From Bugula neritina (Eukaryota; Bryozoa; Gymnolaemata; Cheilostomatida; Bugulidae), in assembly GCA_964035545.1 (NCBI GenBank), contig OZ037765.1:9542698-9606697 (forward strand): 64,000 bases of DNA, written 5' to 3'. Positions 38,282 through 51,300 of the stretch are shown here, piece by piece. Each line of letters opens with the position of its first letter. Position 1 is the first letter of the stretch. The notes under the pieces are model-generated. The model was not told the DNA's origin. It did not search any database and saw only the letters and a list, made by a program, of their open reading frames with translations. The position numbers were made by a program, and so were the translations under genes.

Positions 38282-40485
38282 ATGGAGGGTGTAGACATAA
38301 ATGTAGAAGATCCATTTAAAGACATTGATTTCGGCAGCCTCTACAGCCCTAGCAGAGGGGATCCAGTTACAGATTTTAGCAGCTACATTAAATCAGTAAG
38401 GTTATTATAACAATAACAATTTCATAAATAAATCGCTTTATAATTTCTATTGTTTGCAGTTAATGGAGTGGCTTATATTTTTTGAAGTTCAAGGAAACCA
38501 GCATTACAATTGAAGTATTCACACAAGTACAAATTTTTTGCCAAATCATGTTATTAATAAGATGAGAATTCTTATAAAAATTATAAAACTAAAGCATTTT
38601 TCTCTATATGTCAGGTACCCACCAAGTAAAATATTGATTTATCTACAATTAGTAAGCCTTGTACAGTGAATATCATACTTGTATAGCAGAGTAAGTTGCT
38701 AATACTCTACCTGTTATCTCCTTCAACAGATCAACTGGACAGAGCCATGGCTTATGGCACTCATGAGTTTTCATGGAGTCATGTTAATCATAATTCTAAT
38801 CTTAAGGAAAGCCATAACCGCGCAAGCTGTTTTGGGTTGTTTGATGCGTAAGTGTTTGTAATATATTGTTCAATGTTTTATATGATTGTTCAATAATGTG
38901 ATGTAAATAGTGAAATAAAATATATTAGTATAGGGTGCTAGCTTAAATGAAATAATTCAAGCAGTTATAGTAAAATTATATTTATGTGGTTACTTTATGG
39001 ATGTGTGATTTCTCATAATTATATTATGTTGAAACCAAATTTATTATATACGGGAAGTTGTTCTCTCTTTGTAATATGAAATCCTAATAAGTTTGTTAAA
39101 AGTCAGTTGAGTATCACTTGTTCAAAAGCAGAGTCTGTATTACTCATTGTCTGGATTACTCAATCTAATACCTTATTATATAGAGTTTGGTTTATAAATT
39201 ATATTTTTTATAAAGTTTTTGAGGAAATTGTTGGCTTTGCTTATCATTTTTGTTCTACAATTCTATTTTTAGTTGCTACTGTTTATGTAAGTGAGAATAT
39301 CAATGAGTTAGCTGCTAACCAATGGAGGTATGGAAAGTTTTACAAATGTTTGCATATAATATAATGTATTAATAATAGAATATTTTTTAAACATTTATTA
39401 GATTAGAATTTAAATTTAAATTGAATTGAGAATTTTATTAGTTTCTCATTACAGGTTTTAATTGTTTAAATTTTTGTTATGCCTCAGTTTTTCAGAATAG
39501 TTATTTTAATATTTACTTTGTAGGCTGTTTGCCAAGGAGCAGTATTTTGACAGTAAAGGATTATTCATCTCTACTGTGCTCTCAGCACCCATGCTATTCA
39601 ACTGTCTTATAATAGTGGTGAGTTTTTATCTCATATTGTCTGTTTACTGGTTTACTAGTTGAAATTAATATTAATGGAAAACATGCAGGTGAATTTTCAC
39701 ACTCTTTATGGGAATTTAATGTAAAAATTTTACTTTTAGTCTCTGTGTATAATTATTTGCCTACAAACCAAGTGTTTTTTTAATTTTTTCTGGATTTGTC
39801 TTCTCATTGCTATCTTTCAACATATAATAATATACTTTCAATTAAAAGTGCCAGTTTATGTTCATGACAATTATTTCAATATTCTCAGAAAAGGCTACCT
39901 ATGCTAATTAATCAACATTAATACAGTTAGAGTAATTTATCACCGATGAATGAATTTTCAAAATTAAAATTTTGAAGTCTATACATCTAATTTGATAGAA
40001 AATCAAGTTTTAATTTCCTGTCATTTGCATCCAAAAAATGTATGGTTGCTTTTTTTGTAAAACTGATATGTTTATCAAGTTGTCTCAAATGACTATTAAA
40101 TCCACATGGGTTGTCAATGCCAATTGGGGAGATTGTTCATCAAAATAGAGATTAAAGAACTTTTTTATCCTGCTTGTGACAGTAATATACTTTCTTCAAA
40201 TTTTCCAAAAATGTTTTGGCTTACCCCAATGGTATCCTGCATTTGACTCAAAGCTTGGGTCACTTTTCAATCCAACGTTAAAATAAATCATTTACCTTTT
40301 TATGAGCATTGAAATATTAGAAGAACACTCTTTAAATATATATTCAAATCTATTTTTAGATAAACTTTTTACTCTACAATTTCTACCTTCTTCTCGACGT
40401 TCAGTTAATGAAAAGCAGGCAAATTAGCAAAAAGTCTGCAGGCAGTAAGAACAAAGCATCTGTTGAACACAAGAAGTCTCAATGA
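38282..40485 (+). CDS. TMEM18: TMEM18, five exons, 168 aa
   Basis: Small nuclear-envelope membrane protein of conserved but incompletely understood function. Exons: 38282-38395, 38730-38847, 39273-39327, 39524-39617, 40360-40485; phases all agree. An acidic N-terminal region leads to [18 protein letters not shown], the most conserved block of the family. Hydrophobic segments lie at about 46-64, 70-85 and 105-138, with [15 protein letters not shown] between the second and third, a TMEM18 signature. The C-terminus is a Lys/Ser-rich tail ([16 protein letters not shown]), consistent with the basic tail of vertebrate TMEM18. The protein is slightly longer than the human form (140-163 aa), mostly through its N-terminus. 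Confidence 0.95.
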
Positions 40486-41308
40486 ATGGCTGCATACCTC
40501 AATACTTACCTGTTACTACACTGACTAACGTTATACTGTTCTTCATTAGTCTATTTATTACCTGTTTATTATAGCTATTACTATCAGTATAGGTCGTTGT
40601 TTACTACTACCTTCTTACTCAATCTTAATTCTATTTAGATCTACTGTACATATCTTGTAAAATCTAATGGTAATCAGAATAAAGTTTATGTATTTAGATG
40701 CTTTAGATTTGCTATAGCTTTTTACAATAGATAGAAAGCACCTTTCTACTTTGTATGAGATGGGGTAATTCCTTTTAATTCTTGAGAGGTAAAACTGAGT
40801 ATGCAATATATGAATGTATTTATAATGTTATGTTTAGGCTATACGTATAACTAAATCTATTTATTTTTTTCTTCACAGCATATAATTCCTGATGTATAAT
40901 TGGCATTTTGAATTATATAATCATTAAACTAAATTGTCCACCATTGCAGCTCTATTATATAACATATATCGTCTATAGTAGTTTTTATCCTCAATCTATA
41001 AGAATGTTTAATATATCATATAAGAATCTCTGCTTTTATAGTGATATTACTATAATTTATATTTGGAAAATGGGCATAATGATAACATGATTTGAGTTTT
41101 ACACACTTGACAAGGTAAACTAACAAATGCTAAACATTAAAAGTAATCTTTTTGGATTATTTAAAAAAGGCATATAAAGAGAGAATTTCCTTGTTGTCTA
41201 TTGTAAACATAAAAGTTAGCAGGTTGGCTGACTCTAAATTATGTAATATTTGCTAAGGGGTATATGATAATAGTTGTATGTAAGTATCTGTATTATAATT
41301 GCATCATT
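40486..41308. other. Convergent interval between TMEM18 and the Mlp60A-like gene
   Basis: About 820 bp containing the two 3' UTRs. No other feature seen. Confidence 0.5.
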
Positions 41309-43349
41309 CTACTCAGCAGCTTCTTCAGTGCCAGCTGTAGATGCTCCAACATGTTGATAAGATGGCTTGTTTCTGTAACAAATTTTTGATGATATAAAAT
41401 GGTATATGCAAATATTTTTAAATTCTTATTTTAGCCAATTGAATGATAGAAGTTTTGCAACAAATACAAAATGTGCCAATACAAAGTGTGTCTATAAAAC
41501 TTTAGTTTGCATTGTTAAATAAAAAGGAAATATAATTTTCAAAAGTGCGATAAAAAATGTATAATAAATTGAATAAATTCTTACGTCATATCACTTTCTT
41601 TATTGCCAAACTGTCTACCAGTCTCAGTGCTCAAACACCCTGCTCCACTGCCAAATCCATAGCCTTTTGGTCCTAACTTCTTACCATAGCATACCCTGCA
41701 GTATACTTTCTCTTCTTTGGTGGAGTAGTTGGCTGTTGTGTTATCCAACATTTTTCCACAGAGCCCTAAAAATTTCATACCAGAAAATAACTCAATGTTT
41801 TATTATACTATGTTTACAAGCGGACAAGTTATTACGGAATTTTATTCTAAGATTTTTGAAGATAGCCCTTGCAGATTGCAGCTTTTGGTGACTAAAAAGA
41901 ATTAAATTACCCAGCTTTAGGGCGTTTAGGGATCTTAGTATTATAGAAAATATACAGGTACAGGTGCAACAATATAAAAAAAGCACAATTACAAGATAAT
42001 ATACTTATAAAGCATTTGGCATGAGCAAAATTTGTAGAATTTTGAAGACAGTTGTAGCGGCAGTGATTGCATATTACGGTAGGCAGCCTTAATGTAAATT
42101 GTAGCTTATGCATGCATTAATTATTATGAATGTTTTTGTAACAGGTAACCTTTACAAGCAATGTTGATGAATTATATGTAATAACAGGCAGGGAATGTTC
42201 ACTTTTAACTATAGTAACATAACTTGTATATTATAGCAGGATTCTTCAGCACTTAGTATATAATAACAACAATAAAATGAAATTGCAGGATATAGCAATT
42301 TCCAAACATCCACAAGACAAGATGTGCCAAACATGTCTAACAATACACTTCTATTTATCAATAATTATAAAATCCTAAGCTACACATAGTGCAATTATCT
42401 TTGTCAGAAATAATTATCACCATTTGCCCTGGTAAATGGTAGGTTATCCTTTATCTTGCAACAACAGCTTTACAGTTAATTTAACATTTCTCAGGGTAAG
42501 GTTAAAAGAGATAGATCTTTTGCTAAAAACGCTTGACGTAGTTTTGTGAGACTAGAAAGTTTTAATGAGGATATAATTATATGCAAAATAATCTGCAACT
42601 GTTTTTAATCATGACATACAAAAAAGTAACAATTTACTCACTCACTTGATAATGGTAAATGTTACAATAATTATACTCGTACCTACCTGATAACAAGAAT
42701 GAAATATTGATGTATTATATGAGTTATCCAATTAATATCTTGAGTTATAATATAAAATAACAACTTATCTTATGTGCATAAAAAGTTTAAAGAATTAACT
42801 GAGATAAAAGACAGTACAATTTCATACATACGTTGAAATACTGCAGTCTTGAAATTCCCAGTAGCCCCCATAATGCAATGGGTAGCACCCTGGCTTGCAA
42901 ATTGGAAGTCTGAGGTTCAATTCCCAGTGGGGTAAAGGTTTTTACCATTAATTTAAAAATAATTACTAAGCTTTGCAGCATGTAAACCGTTCAAAAGTTA
43001 CCAACTTTTAAATGGTTATATATTATACATCTACAATATAAATATCGTATTTGATAAGTTATAAGATAATATAGTGATTTAACTTAAGAGATGCAACACA
43101 ATGTTTTCAAGCCAAATTCATTAAGCACCATTGCTATTTCATACCTATAATTCACATTTTTACTCTAATTTTAATACTCCCAGGAACAAATTACATTTCA
43201 TCATTATACATATAAATAACAAAGTAGCACATACCACATTTGAAACAGAAGTTGTGCCATTTATGGCCGCCAGCTAAGCGTTCTTCTGCTGAATACACAC
43301 TTTTCCCACAACTCTTACATTTCTCTAACACAGGAGGTTTAAAAGGCAT
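41309..43349 (-). CDS. Single-LIM muscle protein (Mlp60A/CRP type), three exons, 119 aa
   Basis: CRP-family LIM protein; relatives bind alpha-actinin/actin at muscle Z-discs and in nuclei. Exons: 43349-43235, 41765-41585, 41372-41309, in frame. The N-terminus MPFKPPVLEKCKSCGKSVYS closely resembles Drosophila Mlp60A. One LIM domain spans about residues 11-63 with ligands in KCKSCGKS, KWHNFCFKC, CGKML and YCRVCYGKKLG. The glycine-rich tail KGYGFGSGAGCLSTETG includes the Cys-Leu-Ser-Thr typical of Mlp60A. Exon 3 adds a short Ala/Glu-rich end (AGTEEAAE). The exon break after the fourth-ligand region matches every LIM of the neighbouring five-LIM gene, so the two are probably tandem paralogues. 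Confidence 0.93.
42862..42934 (+). mobile_element. tRNA-like sequence (SINE head or tRNA pseudogene)
   Basis: A tRNA-shaped 73-bp segment: 5' GCCCCCA can pair partly with 3' TGGGGTA; an A-box-like ATGCAATGGGTAGC; a loop TTGCAA in the anticodon position; and a B-box GAGGTTCAATTCCC. The anticodon stem pairs poorly, so a functional tRNA is unlikely. It lies in the first intron of the one-LIM gene, on the opposite strand. Confidence 0.6.
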
Positions 43350-45364
43350 GATTATCTGTGAATATGTCACAAAACAATTTGCATTTTGAAACTGATGTTT
43401 TGCATGGCATAGAATTGTATTGCAAGAACAATATTGAAAAAACAACTATTACATAGCGTATAATTATTCACTACACTACAATTATGTAGTACTTTTTATT
43501 AAAATTGTATGTTTATTTTTAGGAGCAATTCCAGTTAACAGTAATTTAGAAATCTATAAAAAAATTGACGTTGAATCTACAAAATATAATAAAAAACTTG
43601 AAAAAAATAAGTTCAACTCACAAAGACACTTTTTGGCCTAATTATTCAACTGCATCTACCACATAGTATTATTTTAAATAGTTTTTAGGAGATGAAACTG
43701 AATGATACATTACACATGGCTCCCATAATAAAGTCATGCAATCAAAAAATTATGTAGAATAACCAAAAAGCTGTTACGGCAAAACTGTGTTACTCATCTG
43801 ATATAATGGCACAAAAAAATATTGTAAAGATTTCTGGTTCACATTTTAATACAATGTTTGTATATATTTTCAACAAAAGTCATGAACTTTAAATACTTTG
43901 ATCAAAGATTCTATAATGTTCTGCTTACCTGATTTGCTCTGCAATTCGCTTAAAATGAAATAGAGCAGTGATAGAATGCGGTTCAGAAGATATTACAATT
44001 ACATAAATTGATAATAATGATTGGCTGTTATCTAATTAGCAGACAGACTTCGTTTATGAATCCCTCACGTATGTGTGATGCTATAATTGATACTCTTATG
44101 TAAAACCAGAAAATATTTTGTATTAATTGAAATCAAGTAATTTAAATTGGAACCCAACAAATAGAAAAACCAAACAAAACACAATCACTAGTAACAAATA
44201 TTGCTACAAGTATAATATAATATTCATAATTTTTCTTAGAGATAATTTTACATACCTTGGCAGGTATGGATCACCTCTCTAATTAAAAGCATGCCAATTG
44301 TAGACCAAATTACATAAACAATATGATCTACTTATGTTTTACTGGGCTCCATTACCTGCCCCCCAACAATTGTACAAAGTTTGTGGTCTCATATTAGAAA
44401 GATGTACATATAAGGTAGACAAAAGAATTAGCAAGGTTGCTGATTTCATCATCATTATCTCATGTTTCTAGACAAATCAGAGAGAAACCTGCCTTCCAGA
44501 CAGCAATGTAGTATTTCACTGCTGTCTAGCTCACTACTTTAATTAGTGTTTTCTGTAATTATAGTATGTTTGTAAAAAGATTATTTTATTTTAAATATTT
44601 GCAATGCAATATTTTGATCAACCTGAATTTAAGCTAATCAACATTACAAATATTGTTGCCTTGACTACAGTAAAGCAGTAATAACTGATACACGGAAGGG
44701 TTTGGATGACAGCTTGTGAACATGAATATAGAAATATCATTACATCACAACATCACTACTACACGTAATGGAAGAATAACTAATATATTGCTTGTATTTA
44801 TTCACAACTATTACCAAAGTACAGCAGTCCTACAACAAAATAAAGCTTTTAAATGTAATGCAAGGGTTTAGCCATCAAAAGACGAATAGTATACAAATAA
44901 AAATTATACCATTATATTAAAAAAAGTCCAATTTTATACTGTGACTTAGCTACTAGAAAGTATTATAAAATCAAGCCATCTTTAAAATAATAACAATTAA
45001 CATTTGATAACCAACAACCCTACGTAAATTATATAACATCAGTACAGTAAAGTAAATCTCCAAAAGGAATATGAATTACTAAAATTTTTGCACCACTGGA
45101 TTATTAAACTGGAGATGAGGAGAGAGAGCTAGACAATAAGATATAATTTCAGTATGAACACCCATAAGCCACAGTTGTTTTATCTAATAAAAGCTAAGCT
45201 AGCTAGCTACATGAACAATATCTAGATTATATATAAAACATAGGGAAATTGAAATAAAATACGAATAAGTAGATTAGATGGAGGTGTTAGTCTGAAGCTG
45301 ACAATAACAAAGAAATACCACAAAGTTAGTAAGCCATGTGATAAATACAGTTCTACACAGCTCA
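43350..45364. other. Interval between the two LIM genes
   Basis: About 2 kb that should hold the promoter of the one-LIM gene and the 3' UTR of the five-LIM gene. AT-rich, no exon seen on either strand, no obvious repeat. Confidence 0.5.
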
Positions 45365-48300
45365 TTAGTATTCAGTAGTGTATGGCTGCTCTTCATAGTA
45401 ATCTTTATATTCAGGATATTCAGTTGCAGACTCCACCACCCCTCCTTCGTAATCACCACTCAAACCAGCTGCACCGCCAGCAAATCCATAGCCTTTAGCT
45501 CCAAAATGCTTGCCATAACAGGTGCGGCAATATATCTCCCCGTCATGTTCATTTACAGTTGATGTATCCATTTTCTTACCACAAGCATCTAAAATCAGGA
45601 AAGAGCAACCTACACTGGAAATAGAACAAAAGTGAAAAGCTTCCCCTTTGAGTGGGTACGGCAAACAGTTGACTTGAATAAAATGCAAACTTTTATTTAG
45701 TAAATATTTGATGCATAATAAATTGAAAACATTTTAAAAAAAGATAAATTTGTTACTGATCGTTTGCTTGACATTTCACACAACTGGAAGCAAATTTGTT
45801 GATATTCAAATTTTATATAAATCTTCTAAGAATGAAACTAAAATGAATTGTAGCACATGAAGAAACCAGCCATAGTTAAAAAAAATAGAATTCATGTTTT
45901 ACTTTGTTTGCTTTTTTCAGCTTATTGTAGAAAAGCAAACACCATCCAAGAAAATAAGTATTGTATTGTACTGAACCACAACATATATTTGAGAATAAAC
46001 AAAATTAAATCAATGATGATATGATTTTAGCAATTTAGAATCTTATAAAATAACTGATGCAACTTTCACAATGATTATAATAATATTTTCTTCATAAATT
46101 AAACCTAATACTTATTATTCTCTTAAAATTGAATGTCTTGGACCACAGGGTTTTACTTTGGTAACACAACATTATGTTGCAACTACAATACTAACTCAAG
46201 CTGTGTAAACTAATGCACAACATGATTAAAGAAAACTCACTGCATTTCAGACAGGCTTTGTGCCACTTCACACCAATTGCAAACACCTCTTCCGCAAAAT
46301 AGACTGGCTGTTGACATCGGGGGCAAAGTGGAGCCCCGCTATAGTTTGAGGAAGGCCTTGGAACCTGAGACTCGGCATAAGAATCTCTACATAAGACAAG
46401 AAGGCTTCAGATTTCATATCGGTAAACATACAAGTGAAATACAATAAACATCTTTCTAGTTACTACCAAACAGTATGTTCTACAAAGAATATTGAACAAG
46501 ACTCCTTTGTCATTGAGTTAGAAGTTTCATGTCATGAAAATAGTTGTCGATGCCTCACCTTCGAACGACCTCATCATCATTATCATCATCTCTATTGGCA
46601 GAGAGACCAGCCGAGCCTCCAGCAAAGCCGTAGCCTTTAGGACCAAAAAGTTTCCCATAGCATGACTTACAGTACGGTTTGTCACCATGTTCCTGGAAAC
46701 TTCCAATTCCAAGCAACTTATTGCATTCTTCTACAACAGATAGATGAGAAAACCATGAACACAAATTATTGCTTGGGTTGAACAAATAAAACGGTATGTG
46801 TGTAATTTATATCTATATATCCAAACAACATATTGTTTTATGTCTAGGAAATTGTTGTGAACTGTGGCTAAAAGAAAAGCAGGCAATGAAGTAATAGCGA
46901 CATAATTTCTTCTCTGGCATAAATAGAATAACACACAATCTGTACTCACCACACTTGAGACACAGTTTATGCCACTTTCTACGGCAAGCTATAACTTCTT
47001 CAGCAAAGTACACTATCTTATTACACTTGAAGCACTTTGGGCCAACAGAAGAAGACGACTCCTCCCCTCTAACACTTGCCCCTTGAGCAGCAGCATAGCT
47101 ATCACTGCAGCGAGACATTTATATTTCACATACATATATTATTTGTAAATATAACATAAAACTAAACAATATTAATGACTGATAACAAGATTGTAAGATA
47201 TAGTGAGACAAATTACCAATTGCAGCAACGCAAATAACTCAAAGTTACCCAAAATGTCTATCATGGGTATTAGAATATGATATGCATACAATATTTACAG
47301 AACAACTCAAGATAATATTCATAAGCAGAAGGAGGGCAGGGAGTATTGATTAGAACACTTACACATATGTTATTAAAGCACGCGTCTTGCGTACACAGTG
47401 CTATGCGTGGTGTTGCTATGACAATAACAACAACATTGATTCCCTCAAAGCAGCAGAATTACAGAAAAGAGGCAGCGACACCAGCAGCAGTAGTCCAGTT
47501 ACCAACTAGACACCATAAACCACAAGCTTTTAGACAGTTGGCAGCACACAGTGCATATAGCAAAACACACGGTGAACTACATCTAAGGTTATGCGGCAGA
47601 AATAACTACTCTGTAAATCACAATCTATAAGAAAGATCTACTAGCAGCTCAGCACTATGAACAAACAAAGAGTTTGTAATATTAAGGTACATTTTATTCA
47701 ACAAAACAGTATTAGTATTGTGAATAGATAATAACTAAAAGGTGAGAGCAGAGGTGAAACGCTACAGTTAGTTAGAAAACAGCATAAATTCTCCGAACAG
47801 CCAGACAAGGTGATCTACTCCTAGCGTCTGTATGCTGAAGCTGAAGTTTGCACTAGCAGTACCTTCGACTAGTACCATCTGCTCCATAGCTATTGGACGA
47901 GAGCCCTGAAGCTCCGCCTGCAAACCCATACCCTTTCGGACCAAAGCATTTACCATAGCAAACTTTGCAGTAGGGATTACCACCATTCTCTTGGAGAGAC
48001 CCAGAGTCTAGCATTTTGTTGCAGGAAGCTGCGTGTAAGAAACACAAACACACAGTCACAGGCAGGGTTGGGGTAATTGTAATTTGTAATTGTAATTGGC
48101 TGTAATTAATTACATTTTTCCAAGTAATTGAATGTAATTTGTAATTGAGGTTTAAAAATGTAATTGTAATTGTAATTGTAATTAATTACATATCTAATGT
48201 AATTGATTTTAACAATTACTTTATAATTACACGTCAATTACTTCAAACTTTTAAATCTTAAAAAACTCTTTCTTATTCTACAATGCCTACTGTTAAATAA

Positions 48301-51300
48301 CAAGTTCAGATAGTTAGGTCAATATAGTAGGGTCATTCCATGCCAGCTCACCGAATTGCCCGCGTCTATTTGCGTCTCAGATTTTGTTCATGTTTACACC
48401 AAATAGACCTACACATGCCTCAAGTACTCTTCTTCAGTATTTCTGACCTGACACAATTTTTTTTTGAGAACTGACTACTTTTGTGGACAAAGGTTGAGAA
48501 ACATTTTGAGGAAAATTTGTGATTTCTACTTTTAGACTAATCTATAAGCGTCTATATCTCAATCATTTTTCTAGACTGAGCCTTAAAATTTGCTGTGTGA
48601 TTTGATAATACCTATCAATTTGCACTAGTAGCAACACATACTACAGAATATTTTGTGTGCATATATGCAAAGTCATTGAATATGAACAAATCTTTGTAAA
48701 TTTTGAAAAATTTCAAATACTCGCCTAATCAAATTTTAAATTACTTATAAATTGGTCTAAAAGTATAAATCACAAATTTTCCTCAAAATATTTTCCAACC
48801 TTTGTTCACCAAAGTAGTAATTTTTCAAAATGTTTTTGTGTCAGGCCAGAAATATTCACGAATGGTAATCTGAACATGTGTAGGTCCATTTAGTGTAAAT
48901 ATGAGCAAAATCTGAGACACAAAGACGTGGGACCCTTTGAAAGTTGGTTGATTTGGTATGGAATGACATAATAGTATCACTGTAGAAAACAAAAGAGGTT
49001 CACCACTGTCAACATTGCCCCTGGTAGTTGGACCCTAGAAGTGACTTCTATTTATTCCTTGTGAGAACAAAAGTAATTGTAATTGTAATTAATTACATTG
49101 CCATGTAATTGTAATTGTAATTAATTACATTTATTTTTAACTGTAATTATAATTGTAATTGTAATTGACAAATCTTCATGTAATTGTAATTGTAATTAAT
49201 TACATTTACTTGTAATTGACCCCAACCCTGGTCACAGGTATGGCTACAAGATGCTCATCAGGGTTATATTGAATGTCAATATTTACTGCCACACAACATA
49301 AAATTATCGACTTGAACCAACATGGGAAGAAAGTTATACACATTCTGTCCATGCCTTATAGTTTAATTAATCATAACATTTCTCAACAGCACAATAAAGC
49401 AAAACACTATGCAGAAAAAACAAGGAATCACCACACCATGCATTTACTAGTTATAAGTTAACTATAAGTTGTAAAAGACTTGACCGAACATATCCATAAA
49501 CCAATTAATCAACCTATTCCCTCAGTATAAGTAGTGTGCACAAATGATACACATGACTAATCTTAACCTGTGACATGTTATGATAACAAGTACTAGACAA
49601 AACTAAACATTGCAGGACATTTAACAAAGTTAAGATGCCAGCATAAAGTGAAGACATAGGTAGGCGCAGTAATGGAGAAGTTAAGAAGAGCTTGCCTTCT
49701 CGATTAGAAATGTAACAAAAGAAGTTATGTTTTCGGGAGAATGTTAACCCGCGCCCCAAACCAAAATTTAATAAAAATATTAAAGAACTTAGGCTATCTC
49801 AATTTCTCAACTACTGCTCCTACATGTGAATATAGAAACTCACTGCATTTGAGACAAGTTTTATGCCATTTCTTTCCAACAGCAATAATTTCCTCAGCGA
49901 AATACACAGTTTTCTCACACTTCGGGCATCTGGGTCCTGAACTAAATTTCGACTGCTTACCAGCAATAGGTGCTGCTTGAGCCTCTGCATAAGATGTTCT
50001 GTAATAAGCAGATGGAGTGAAATAAACAACAGCAGCAGCGGTCATGCAGCCTGAGAAATGTTAAACATGGAAATGCGTTTATTAGTCTCAGTCTAGACTC
50101 TAGTGTAATGCTCTGTCTAAAACCAACATCTGGTGACACCATCATATGCAACATCTCTAACTTTTGAATCGAAAATGGTTTCAAACACCAGTTTATAATG
50201 TTGCCAGCAGTTGCCAAACTATTTATGGACACAATAAAACAACAATAGAATCCATTTCAACATTCAAATGTAGTTTTGTGAGAAAGTGGAGTTGCTACTA
50301 ACTTTTGAGGTCTGCTGTTTTCAGTATCGTTGGCTGAGAGACCAGCCGAACCACCAGCAAACCCATAGCCTTTAGGGCCAAACAGCTTCCCATAGCATGG
50401 TTTACAAAATGCATCGCCATCATGTTCAGTGACAGACCCTCTGTCCAACAGTTTATTACAATTTCCTAAAGTAAAAGGTTTCAATGTATTGCATAATTGG
50501 CTACTAGAACTGTAATACAGATGAATATATTATTCACATGCAAAGTGAAGTTGAATAACCAGGAGATCTATGTTGAGAACTGAATACAATTAACGATTGA
50601 TTCTTTATACATAGCTAATTCCCTACCAGGAGGTTAGTTAGTTTATAAGTGTCTCCTATTATTTACTCTACAGTAGCAGTGAAAGCATCAAGTTCTCCTC
50701 TAAGCAATAGCATGGGCCTTAATCAAACTCTAGGGAACAGCCATCCCTCAACAGTAACTAAAGTTGTGTACAATTGCTGCAAAAAGTATCTGGTGTATAC
50801 TCACACATAGTGATGCTATATCAACCTGTTTTATCTAATTTAAGAACATCACCATAAAGCAAGCTTAGGGTTGAGCTAATATCATAAAATCAATGAATGA
50901 ACTTGGCTATTGCTTGTATTCAATTGAATTTTAGACCTCTGGAATACTTTTCATCTGGCCTTTAACCTCTAGTTTACTTCTGTAAATTTTTGAAACACAC
51001 AAAGGTAAAGTTCCATGAGATAAATGGTCTGATAATATTAAATTCTCACCACATTTTAAGCACATCTTGTGCCATTTCTGCCCAATAGCTATGGTTTCCT
51101 CAGCAAAGTAGACTGGTTTGCCACATCGAGGACATCCTTGCTTGAAGAGTTTGCCAGTATTACCGTCTGTTGAATTGTGGCTGTGCCTGCAGATCAATAA
51201 AATATATTGTAGAATGAGACAAGTATAGAAAGTGAAGCATATGAAGACATATTTGGCCTTAGATTTATGCCTATACTTACCTGTGTATATACACAAGTAG

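Noticed and set aside
42862-42934. Functional tRNA (Ala TGC or Cys GCA)
   Set aside because: The anticodon stem and part of the acceptor stem do not pair; scored as a SINE head or pseudogene.
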